NCBI RefSeq assembly: GCF_002591975.1
Contig: NZ_NVQE01000035.1
Coordinates: 1 to 62,796 of the forward strand
DNA from: Mycobacterium neglectum
GTDB lineage: Bacteria > Actinomycetota > Actinomycetes > Mycobacteriales > Mycobacteriaceae
Direction of reading: 5' to 3'
Length of the DNA: 62,796 bases
This document shows positions 42,586 to 50,329 of this stretch, piece after piece; position 1 is the stretch's first letter; each line of letters starts with the position of its first letter. Both the position numbers and the translations under genes were made by a program. The notes under the pieces were generated by a model. The model had not been told where the DNA came from and did no database searches. It saw nothing but the letters and a program-made list of their open reading frames with translations.

Positions 42586-44057
42586 GTGCCCTCCCGCAGC
42601 GCGGCAGCAATGGTGGCACGCCCGATCGGGGCGGCCAGCACCCCACCGGTGGCTGACAATCGGTTGCCACCGTTCTCGACCAGCACGGCGATGGCGACCT
42701 TGGGTGCCTGCGCCGGGGCGAATGCGATGTACCAGGCATGGGGCGGAGTGTTGCGCGGATCGGTGCCGTGCTCCGCGGTGCCGGTCTTCGAAGCGATCTG
42801 CACGCCGGCGATGGCTCCCTTCTGCTGCGTTGCCTGCTCAGCGGCGACCATCAGATCCGTCAGTGTATCGGCGACGTTCTGCGGCACCGCCCGCCGCTCT
42901 TCCTGGGGCGCCGCTGTCCCGATATTGGCAAGGTCGGGTCCCTTCAGGCTATCGACCAGGTAGGGCCGCATCGTCACCCCGTCGTTTGCGATGGTCGCGG
43001 CGACCGATGCGTTCTGCAGAGGGGTGACCGCGACGTCCTTCTGCCCGATGCTCGACATGCCCAGTGCCGCGTCGTCGGTGATGGGCCCGACGGTTGACTC
43101 GACGACCTGAAGCGGGATCATCGGGGTAGGCGTGTCCATTCCGAATGACTGCGCCGCGGACCGCAGGGCGTCGCGTCCGGTGTCGAGACCGAGCTGCACG
43201 AAGGCCGTGTTGCACGATCTCGCGAATGCCTGGCGCAACGTGGTCGTCGGCGCCTCGCCACATGTGGATCCGTCGAAGTTCTCCAGTGTTGCGGTGCTGT
43301 CCGGCAATGGAATTCGAGCCGCGGCGGTGAGCTGGGTGTCCTCGGTCGCGCCGTGCTGAAGCGCCGCCGCGGTGGTGATCACCTTGAAAGTGGAGCCGGG
43401 CGGATACGTTTCGGAGATCGCGCGATTCAACAGCGGTGAATCGGGGTTGTCGCGCAACTGCTCCCAGATGGCCGACTGCTCGTCCGTATTGTGCGTGGCC
43501 AGCAGGTTGGGGTCGTACGACGGCGAGGACACCATCGCGAGAATCTTGCCGGTGGACGGCTCGAGTGCCACGACCGATCCCTTGCACGGGCCGCCACAGC
43601 CATCCTTCATCGCGTCCCAGGCCGCCTGCTGCACTTGGGGTTTGATGGTGGTGTCGACGTTTCCGCCGCGTGGATCGCGGCCGGTGAAGAAGTCTGCGAG
43701 CCGTCGGCCGAACAGGCGCTGGTCCGAGCCGTTGAGGACGGTGTCCTCGGCGCGCTCCAGGCCAGTGCTCGAATACTGCAGCGAGTAGAAGCCGGTGACG
43801 GGTGCATACGCGTAGGGGTTCGGATACACCCGCAGGAAGCGGAACCGCCCATTCGTCGACACCGAATACGCCAGCAGCTGACCGCCCGCCGAAATCTGGC
43901 CGCGCTGACGTGAATACTCGTCGAGCAGCACGCGCTGGTTGCGTGGATCAGAGCGCAGGCCGTCAGCAGTGAAGACCTGGGTGAGAGTCGCGTTGGCAAG
44001 CAACAACACGACCAGGACCATCACCGAGATGGAGATGCGGCGTAGCGAGGTGTTCAT
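42582..44057 (-). CDS. pbpA: Penicillin-binding protein A (class B transpeptidase)
   Basis: The 491-residue protein has an N-terminal TM anchor (about 8-28), a PBP dimer-like region and a transpeptidase domain. The active-site motifs are YPPGSTFKVIT (nucleophile Ser and Lys), RSCNTAF (SxN) and SKTGTAEHG (KTG). Cys residues in DGCGGPCKG and the GSTCGE segment may form disulfides. It cross-links peptidoglycan with RodA. The ATG at 44057 forms an ATGA overlap with the rodA stop. Confidence 0.96.
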   Translation of the reverse strand: MNTSLRRISISVMVLVVLLLANATLTQVFTADGLRSDPRNQRVLLDEYSRQRGQISAGGQLLAYSVSTNGRFRFLRVYPNPYAYAPVTGFYSLQYSSTGLERAEDTVLNGSDQRLFGRRLADFFTGRDPRGGNVDTTIKPQVQQAAWDAMKDGCGGPCKGSVVALEPSTGKILAMVSSPSYDPNLLATHNTDEQSAIWEQLRDNPDSPLLNRAISETYPPGSTFKVITTAAALQHGATEDTQLTAAARIPLPDSTATLENFDGSTCGEAPTTTLRQAFARSCNTAFVQLGLDTGRDALRSAAQSFGMDTPTPMIPLQVVESTVGPITDDAALGMSSIGQKDVAVTPLQNASVAATIANDGVTMRPYLVDSLKGPDLANIGTAAPQEERRAVPQNVADTLTDLMVAAEQATQQKGAIAGVQIASKTGTAEHGTDPRNTPPHAWYIAFAPAQAPKVAIAVLVENGGNRLSATGGVLAAPIGRATIAAALREGT

Positions 44058-45466
44058 ACCTTCTCGATCACCTCGGTGCTCACTGCCGCGATCGGCGTCG
44101 CGGCCTGCGCAGTGGTGACGAGGGGGCGCCGCGCCGAATGGGATATCCGAACCAGGATCCCCAGCAGCAGGTAGTTCGCCAGCAGTGACGACCCGCCGTA
44201 GGACATCCATGGCGTGGTGAGCCCCGTCAACGGGATCAGCTTGGTCACGCCCCCCACCACAATGAACAGTTGGATCGCCAGTGTGGAAGCCAGCCCGGCG
44301 GCCAGCAGCTTGCCGAAGCTGTCGCGCACCGCGAGAGCCGTGCGGAGCCCGCGGACGATCAGGATCGTGTACAGCATCAAGACCGCGGCCAGACCCACCA
44401 GGCCGAGTTCCTCGCCGACGGCCGCGATGATGAAGTCGGTCGATGCGGCAGGCACCGTACCTGGCTGCCCGTTGCCCAGCCCGGTGCCGAAGATTCCCCC
44501 GGTAGCGAAGCTGAACATCGACTGCACCATCTGGTAGCCGGCGCCCTCAGGGTCGGCGAATGGGTCGAGCCAGGTCTGTACGCGAACCTGGACGTGGCTG
44601 AAAAGGTGGTACGCCGCAACGCTTCCCGCGGCGAACAACCCCAAACCGATGACCACCCAACTCAACCGGTCGGTCGCGATGTAGACCATCACCAAGAACG
44701 ATGCGTACAGCAGCAGCGAGGTGCCCAGGTCCTTTTCGAAGATCATCACGCCGACCGACGCGATCCAGGCCGCCAGCAGGGGTGCGAGGTCGCGAGGCCG
44801 GGGAAGGTCCATGCCCAGGAAGTGCTTGCCCGCGCTGGTGAAGACGCTTCGCTTGGACACCAGCACCGAGGCGAAGAAGATGAGAAGCAGGATCTTCGAG
44901 AACTCGGCGGGCTGAATCGAGAAGCCCGGCAACCGAATCCAGATCTTCGCGCCGTTCTGCTCGGACATCGAGCTGGGCAGCACCGCCGGGATGATCAACA
45001 GGATCAGGCCGGTGAGACCAGAGACATAGCCGTACCGCGCAAGCATGCGGTGGTCGCGCAAGAAGATGACGACGACGGAAAAACCGAGGACACCCACCAG
45101 TGTCCACAGCATCTGCTGGTCGGCGGTGCCGCCGAGGCCCCGCTGGATGGTTACGCCCTCGGCGAGGTCCAGGCGGTGAATCATCACCAAACCCAGCCCA
45201 TTCAGCAGGGCGACCACCGGAAGCAGCAGCGGGTCGGCGTACGGCGCGAACCGCCGCACCGCGAGGTGCGCTCCGGCGAACAGCGCCAGATACGCGACGG
45301 TGTACTGCGCGAGATCCCAACGCAGACCTTGTTCCTGGTTGGCCTCAACGAGCAGCAGGGCCACCGTGGTGATCACCGCGGCGAAGCCGAGCAGGAACAG
45401 TTCGGCGTTACGTCGGTTCGGCAGTGGGGGAGTGACGGCCACCGGGGATTGCGGCTGAGTCGTCAT
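44054..45466 (-). CDS. rodA: SEDS glycosyltransferase RodA
   Basis: The 470-residue polytopic protein has about 12 TM helices and the SEDS signatures (WIRLPGFSIQPAEFSKILLLIFFA, FEKDLGTSLLLYASFLVMVY with the catalytic-region Asp, TGLTTPWMSYGGSSLLANY). It polymerises lipid II and works with PbpA. It is transcribed from the fhaA side, and a 67-base gap separates it from pstP. Confidence 0.96.
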   Translation of the reverse strand: MTTQPQSPVAVTPPLPNRRNAELFLLGFAAVITTVALLLVEANQEQGLRWDLAQYTVAYLALFAGAHLAVRRFAPYADPLLLPVVALLNGLGLVMIHRLDLAEGVTIQRGLGGTADQQMLWTLVGVLGFSVVVIFLRDHRMLARYGYVSGLTGLILLIIPAVLPSSMSEQNGAKIWIRLPGFSIQPAEFSKILLLIFFASVLVSKRSVFTSAGKHFLGMDLPRPRDLAPLLAAWIASVGVMIFEKDLGTSLLLYASFLVMVYIATDRLSWVVIGLGLFAAGSVAAYHLFSHVQVRVQTWLDPFADPEGAGYQMVQSMFSFATGGIFGTGLGNGQPGTVPAASTDFIIAAVGEELGLVGLAAVLMLYTILIVRGLRTALAVRDSFGKLLAAGLASTLAIQLFIVVGGVTKLIPLTGLTTPWMSYGGSSLLANYLLLGILVRISHSARRPLVTTAQAATPIAAVSTEVIEKV

Positions 45467-45533
45467 TCTTCGACTCCTGCCCGTCCCCTGCCCTCCCGGC
45501 GTGGGCCCATGTTCCGCGCGCGACTTCGGGCCA

Positions 45534-47114
45534 TCATGACAATTCCCGACAGTTCGTCCCGGGTTCCTGCGGCGGTGGGGGCAGTGCGGTGACGGTCGGG
45601 GACGGCGCAGGCGCGGGCGCGGGCGACGGTGGAGGCGTGGGGGACGACGCGTCAGGAGACGCGGGCGAGGTGGACTCCGGAGCGGGCGGAGCCGGCTTCG
45701 GCACCGACCGCGGCGTTTCGGGCGCGGGCGTTGCGGTTGTCGCGCTGTCCGGTGAAGTGTTGGGCAGTCCAGGCGAATTCGACGGGTCCGGCGAATGCGG
45801 GACGGCGGGGGGACGCGGCGACGGTGGTGGAGATGTCGGTGGCGGTAGACAGACCGGCAGCACCGAACCTTGAGCGAGCTTGTCGATCTGGCCGATAGCG
45901 TCGTCCTCGGAGCCGGTCGGCAGGCCCGCCTCGACCTGCGCCCTTTCGGCCTCTTTCAGGTCTGTGACGCGAAAGAGTTCGCAGCCGGACGGCGCCTGGC
46001 CCGGCGCGATGAGATTGAGGTCGTTGCGGTCTGTCAGGCAACCGAGTCGGTAGGTTTCCTGCATCGGCAGACCGAGGATGGACCCGGGGACGCCGCGCAT
46101 GATCGACACAGTGCCGTCGTGCGCGGTGACGTAATAATTACTGCGCACGATCTCGCGGCCGATGACCAGGCCGGCGACCACCACCAAAATCAAAAGCGCG
46201 GCGGCGATGAACATTCGCCGCCGCGATCTCGGTGTTTGAACCGGATCTTCTGGCGGTGGCTCAATACGTTTGGCAACGTTGCGGCGCGGGTTGAACGCGG
46301 AGGCGCGGCCGGCCGCCGTGTTGGGCGGCGCCGTCTGGTCGTCGTCACCGGACACCGCACCCGCGAGGATCGGTTGAGTCTGGCCGTAGTCGTAGGCGCT
46401 GTTGTCGATGACGTCGGCCACCACCACCGTGACGTTGTCGGGTCCGCCGCCGCGCAATGCCAATTCGATTAAGCGGTCTGCACTTTCGGCCGTGTCGGGA
46501 ATCTGCAGCGCTTCGAGGATGGTCTCGTGACTGACCGGATCGGACAGACCATCCGAGCACAGCAGGTAACGGTCCCCGGCGCGCGCTTCACGCATGATCA
46601 GGGTGGGCTCGACCTCGTGACCGGTGAGCGCGCGCATTATCAGTGACCGCTGCGGATGGCTGTGGGCCTCCTCGAGCGTGATGCGGCCCTCGTCGACCAG
46701 GGTCTGTACGAACGTGTCGTCCTTGGTGATCTGATTGAGTTCACCGTCGCGGAGGAGGTAGCCGCGAGAGTCGCCGATGTGGGCGAGGCCAAGACGATTG
46801 CCCGCGAACAGGATCGCGGTCAGCGTGGTGCCCATGCCCTCGAGCTCGGGGTCGGCCTCGACTTGCGCCGCAATTGCGGTGTTACCTTCCCGCACCGCGA
46901 CGTCGAGCTTGCTCAACAGGTCGCCGCCGGGCTCGTCGTCGTCGAGGTGGGCCAGCGCCGCGATCACCAGCTGGGAGGCGACCTCACCGGCGGCATGACC
47001 ACCCATGCCGTCGGCGAGCGCGAGCAGGCGCGCGCCGGCGTAGACGGAATCCTCGTTGTTAGCGCGGACCAGGCCGCGGTCGCTGCGCGCGGCGTATCGA
47101 AGCACCAGTGTCAC
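45534..47114 (-). CDS. pstP: PP2C-type Ser/Thr phosphatase PstP
   Basis: The 526-residue protein has a cytosolic PP2C domain (about 1-235; RGLVRANNEDSVYAG, LALADGMGGHAAGE, GDSRGYLLRDGEL, LCSDGLSDPV, GGPDNVTVVV). One TM helix lies at about 300-320. The extracytoplasmic domain and a long Pro/Ser-rich tail (about 430-520) follow. It dephosphorylates PknA, PknB and their substrates. The GTG at 47114 forms a GTGA overlap with the fhaB stop. Confidence 0.96.
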   Translation of the reverse strand: MTLVLRYAARSDRGLVRANNEDSVYAGARLLALADGMGGHAAGEVASQLVIAALAHLDDDEPGGDLLSKLDVAVREGNTAIAAQVEADPELEGMGTTLTAILFAGNRLGLAHIGDSRGYLLRDGELNQITKDDTFVQTLVDEGRITLEEAHSHPQRSLIMRALTGHEVEPTLIMREARAGDRYLLCSDGLSDPVSHETILEALQIPDTAESADRLIELALRGGGPDNVTVVVADVIDNSAYDYGQTQPILAGAVSGDDDQTAPPNTAAGRASAFNPRRNVAKRIEPPPEDPVQTPRSRRRMFIAAALLILVVVAGLVIGREIVRSNYYVTAHDGTVSIMRGVPGSILGLPMQETYRLGCLTDRNDLNLIAPGQAPSGCELFRVTDLKEAERAQVEAGLPTGSEDDAIGQIDKLAQGSVLPVCLPPPTSPPPSPRPPAVPHSPDPSNSPGLPNTSPDSATTATPAPETPRSVPKPAPPAPESTSPASPDASSPTPPPSPAPAPAPSPTVTALPPPPQEPGTNCRELS

Positions 47115-47578
47115 GGGCGCAGCTCAATTACCGTCTTGCCGATTCGAACCGGCGTCCCCATCGAAACGCGTACCGCAGTCGTCACCTTGGCCCTGTCGAG
47201 GTATGTGCCGTTGGTCGATCCTAGGTCTTCTACGTACCATTCCGAACCTCGAGGGGACAGCCTGGCATGCCGTGTCGAGGCGTAATCGTCGGTGAGGACC
47301 AGAGTTGAGTCGTCGGCGCGGCCGATGAGCACCGGTTGGCCGCCCAAGGTGATGCGGGTGCCCGCGAGTGCGCCCTCGGTGACGACCAGCTGGCGCGCCA
47401 CGTTCCTGCGGCCGCGATTGGGCAACAGTGAACCCCGCAGCGGCAGTCCCCGTCGCACCATGACCGCTCCGGTGGGCGCGTAGATATCGGTCCTCAGGAT
47501 CCTCAGCACCGACCAGATGAACAACCACAGAAGCAACAGGAAGCCGACGCGAGTCAGTTGCAGAACCAACCCCTGCAT
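47111..47578 (-). CDS. fhaB: FHA-domain protein FhaB (FipA)
   Basis: The 155-residue protein has one N-terminal TM helix (about 6-28) and a C-terminal FHA domain (about 65-150; PVLIGRADDSTLVLTDDYASTRHARLSPRGSEWYVEDLGSTNGTYLD). FhaB (Rv0019c) is phosphorylated by PknA and PknB and interacts with FtsZ/FtsQ. It overlaps pstP by 4 nt; fhaA lies 143 bases upstream. Confidence 0.95.
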   Translation of the reverse strand: MQGLVLQLTRVGFLLLLWLFIWSVLRILRTDIYAPTGAVMVRRGLPLRGSLLPNRGRRNVARQLVVTEGALAGTRITLGGQPVLIGRADDSTLVLTDDYASTRHARLSPRGSEWYVEDLGSTNGTYLDRAKVTTAVRVSMGTPVRIGKTVIELRP

Positions 47579-47721
47579 CTGACGTCCTCTCCGTCCCCAT
47601 CCGTTTCCGTCGCATCGACAACAAAAACCAAGTCGCCACGTTCGGCAACGTCACGATACTTGGACCGCCAGCGGCATGGGGTGAAGCCGACAGCTTCCCC
47701 CGGCCGGTGGGCGGCCAGCGG

Positions 47722-49182
47722 TCAGTGCACCCGGACGACGATCTCCGAATGGCCCAGTCGGATCACATCGCCATCGGCAAGCTGCCACTCCTGCACCGGT
47801 GCGTTGTTGACCGTCGTGCCGTTCGTCGAATTCAGGTCGGCGAGAAGTGCCACCTGACCGTCCCAGCGGATCTCCAGGTGACGACGAGAAACGCCGGTGT
47901 CGGGCAGACGGAACTGAGCGTCCTGTCCACGGCCGATCACGTTCGCACCCTCGCGCAGTTGATAGGTGCGGCCGCTGCCGTCATCGAGCTGCAGTGTGAC
48001 GTTGGCGCCGGCCGCAGGGTAGTCAGCCTGCCCGTAGCCGTAACCCCCGGCTGCGGGCTGGCCGTAGTCGTATCCGCCGCTCTGCGGCTCGCCGTATCCA
48101 GGCTCGGCGTATCCGGCACCGGACTCGCCGTAGCGCCCGTAGTCGGGCTGGGCGCCGTAGCCCTGGTCCTGACGGCCGTAGGCCTGTCCGCCGTAGCCGC
48201 CCTGATCCGGATAGCCGCCTTGGTCGGGGTAGCCGCCCTGGTCGGGATAGGACGGCCGTGCCTCGGGCCGGCCGTAGCCACCCTCGTCGGGCCGCGCCGG
48301 GGGACGTCCGTAGTCGTAGTCACCCGCAGGTCCTGGATAGCCGGGGCCGCCCTGGGGCGGGCCGTACCCGCCGGGCGGCGGCTGCCGGTAGCCCTGATCC
48401 TGGTATCCGCCGCCGCCCTGGGGCGGGCCGTAGCCACCGGCCGGTGGGCGCTGCTCGTAAGACTGTGGCGGGTAGCCACCCTGGTCGGGATAGCCGCCGC
48501 CCTGGCCGCCCTGATCGGGGTAGCCACCTTGGTCGGGGTAGCCGCCACCCGGGCGCGGCGGATAGCCCGCGTCACGCGGTGGCGGGTAACCGCCCTGGTC
48601 GGGGTAGCCGCCTTGGTCCTGCGGCGGGTACGGAGCGCGGGGGTCCTGCCCTCGGTCCTCAGGCCGGCCGTACCGGTCGTCGTAATACTCATCGGCCGGC
48701 CGGCCCTGCGCCTGGCCGCCGTATTGCGTCGGGTTGTCGCTCATCGGTACTCCTGATTCTGCGTTGGACGAGAGTTCTCGGGGTGGTGAGGCGGGATCGT
48801 CATTGGTGGAGTCAGGATTGACCGCCCCACGCGCGCGAAACTGTCCGGTGTGCAGGCTGGATGATTGTTCGAACCTGACGACCACATCACCATACGTTTG
48901 CCATCCCTGCTCATGGATGTATCCCTCCAAGTGCTTGGCAAAAGTCGCTGATGTGAGGTCCGGGTCGGCACTCACCTTCTGATAGTCAGGCACACTGAGG
49001 GTAATGACGTAGTCGTTTGGCGCCAAAACTCGCCCGGCTGCCAATTCGCGCGCACCGGTCTCCGCTTCTCGGCGAAGCATCGCCTCGACCTCTTGCGGAA
49101 CGATCGATCCGCCGAACACTCGGGCGAATGCATCGCCGACGGTCGACTCGAGCTTGCGCTCAAAACGGTCGACCAGACCCAT
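47722..49182 (-). CDS. fhaA: FHA-domain protein FhaA
   Basis: The 486-residue protein has an N-terminal DUF3662 domain (about 1-120; MGLVDRFERKLESTVGDAFARVFGGSIVPQEVE). A long low-complexity Gly/Tyr/Pro/Gln/Asp-rich linker (about 150-390, many GGYPDQ copies) and a C-terminal FHA domain (about 395-486; GRGQDAQFRLPDTGVSRRHLEIR, LNSTNGTTVN) follow. FhaA binds the phosphorylated MurJ pseudokinase. It is first in the leftward kinase operon; the 258 bases to tRNA-Leu hold its promoter. Confidence 0.95.
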   Translation of the reverse strand: MGLVDRFERKLESTVGDAFARVFGGSIVPQEVEAMLRREAETGARELAAGRVLAPNDYVITLSVPDYQKVSADPDLTSATFAKHLEGYIHEQGWQTYGDVVVRFEQSSSLHTGQFRARGAVNPDSTNDDPASPPRELSSNAESGVPMSDNPTQYGGQAQGRPADEYYDDRYGRPEDRGQDPRAPYPPQDQGGYPDQGGYPPPRDAGYPPRPGGGYPDQGGYPDQGGQGGGYPDQGGYPPQSYEQRPPAGGYGPPQGGGGYQDQGYRQPPPGGYGPPQGGPGYPGPAGDYDYGRPPARPDEGGYGRPEARPSYPDQGGYPDQGGYPDQGGYGGQAYGRQDQGYGAQPDYGRYGESGAGYAEPGYGEPQSGGYDYGQPAAGGYGYGQADYPAAGANVTLQLDDGSGRTYQLREGANVIGRGQDAQFRLPDTGVSRRHLEIRWDGQVALLADLNSTNGTTVNNAPVQEWQLADGDVIRLGHSEIVVRVH

Positions 49183-49397
49183 ATCACCGCCCGCCTTATT
49201 CGTCGTTGGTCGTCATTGGAGCGCACCGTGCGGTTCATCCGCGTGTCGCCTGGCCACCACCCTTGCCTGCATGGTATCGGCCCAGCCCCTCGGAGCGTGA
49301 CCAATGGAATTGTGAGAATTGGATCGCGGCAGGTCAGCAGTATTTTGCGCGGGGAGCTTTCGGCTGGCCGCTGACCCTCGGCGCCGCATCAGGACGG

Positions 49398-49428
49398 TTG
49401 GGGAGCGCGGGGTGCTGCGTGATAGTCT
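49398..49428 (+). promoter_or_regulatory. Promoter of tRNA-Leu
   Basis: TTGGGG (49398-49403), a 19-base spacer and TAGTCT (49423-49428) lie 13 bases before tRNA-Leu. The -10 hexamer is the same as at tRNA-Ile. The spacer is longer than usual. Confidence 0.45.
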
Positions 49429-49441
49429 TCCCCGGTTGTTG

Positions 49442-49524
49442 GGGCGAGTGGCGGAATGGCAGACGCGCTGGCTTCAGGTGCCAGTGTCCTTCGGGACGTG
49501 GGGGTTCAAGTCCCCCTTCGCCCA
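49442..49524 (+). tRNA. tRNA-Leu (CAG)
   Basis: The 83-nt class II cloverleaf has acceptor GGGCGAG pairing with TTCGCCC (last pair G-T) and anticodon CAG (49475-49477) in loop CTTCAGG. The long variable arm is TGTCC-TTC-GGGACG, the T arm is GGGGG-TTCAAGT-CCCCC, and the discriminator is A. No CCA is encoded. Confidence 0.96.
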
Positions 49525-49555
49525 CAATTAGCGGTCCGATGAACTGCAGGGCATA

Positions 49556-49590
49556 AGGTCACGAACTCAATTGGGTTCGTGACCTTTGTC
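49556..49590 (+). terminator. Intrinsic terminator after tRNA-Leu
   Basis: AGGTCACGAAC (49556-49566) pairs perfectly with GTTCGTGACCT (49575-49585) with an eight-base loop. TTTGTCGTTT follows the stem, as expected of a Rho-independent terminator. Confidence 0.85.
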
Positions 49591-49640
49591 GTTTGGTCAG
49601 GATCTTTGCTCCTGACGGCTGCCGGGATGGTGGCGGGGAT

Positions 49641-50228
49641 TTACTCGCGCGGGTCCCGAACCGGGTTCTTGGCGGCGGCCTGATCGATGGCTGCGGCGAG
49701 GCCGTCGAAAGAGACTCGCTGCGTCATACTCTTGATCCGCGTCAGCCCGCTGTTTCGGTAACCAATGGACTCAATGCGGGACCGCGGTAGGACGTAGAAG
49801 TCCCACTGTGAAACGTCCAGCGGATCGTAAGCATCGTGTGACTGCGCCGTTTGAACACAGAAGACGTAGACGTCGGCGTTGAACGTTCGCTGATCTGAAG
49901 GGCCCAGTTCTGTGTCCCACTTCGCGGCGTTAAGGCCGCTGAATTTTATGGTCGACAATTCGCGTTGTGACCACGCCTGGAGGTAGGCAGAGGATTTGAC
50001 TTCAACGTGGATTCCAGAGGGCGTGAGGACGTCGAATGCATGCCATTCGGGCATAGGTTCTGTCGCGCCGACAGCCTTCGCGACGAGCCACTCCGCAAGC
50101 ACGCCTCGCAAGACGTTGGAGCGAAGATCTCTAGCCGCATATGACCAGAAGTCCTTCACGGTGTGGTCAAGTCCTGTGAAGCGTTCGTCACCCGTCAGAA
50201 TCGGTGCAGGCCCTGGTTGAAACTTCAT
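49641..50228 (-). CDS. Predicted PD-(D/E)XK nuclease-fold protein
   Basis: The 195-residue protein has a candidate nuclease core: a helix with Glu46 (RGVLAEWLVAKAVG), Asp66 (AFDVLTP), then Glu76-Val-Lys78 (HVEVKSS). This is the Asp...ExK spacing of restriction-endonuclease-like folds. A beta-rich C-terminal half (DVYVFCVQTAQ, WDFYVLPRSRIE) follows. The ATG at 50228 is chosen because it leaves a 101-base divergent promoter region; an in-frame start at 50309 would add 27 residues. It lies just after tRNA-Leu and is divergent from a large predicted nuclease. I know no named family for it. Confidence 0.65.
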   Translation of the reverse strand: MKFQPGPAPILTGDERFTGLDHTVKDFWSYAARDLRSNVLRGVLAEWLVAKAVGATEPMPEWHAFDVLTPSGIHVEVKSSAYLQAWSQRELSTIKFSGLNAAKWDTELGPSDQRTFNADVYVFCVQTAQSHDAYDPLDVSQWDFYVLPRSRIESIGYRNSGLTRIKSMTQRVSFDGLAAAIDQAAAKNPVRDPRE

Positions 50229-50329
50229 GTCGCCGGTCACGGTCCTGAGTCTGCCTGCCAGCACCGACCATGGGATCCATGTTGGAGTTCTACCCCGACT
50301 AGTCAGCACGCCGAGAAGGGATCTCTACT

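Noticed and set aside
42478..42739. 87-residue N-terminal extension of PknA
   Set aside because: The extension runs through the tandem repeat and the end of pbpA, while the conserved PknA start SPRVGVTLSG lies at 42478 with an ATGA arrangement.
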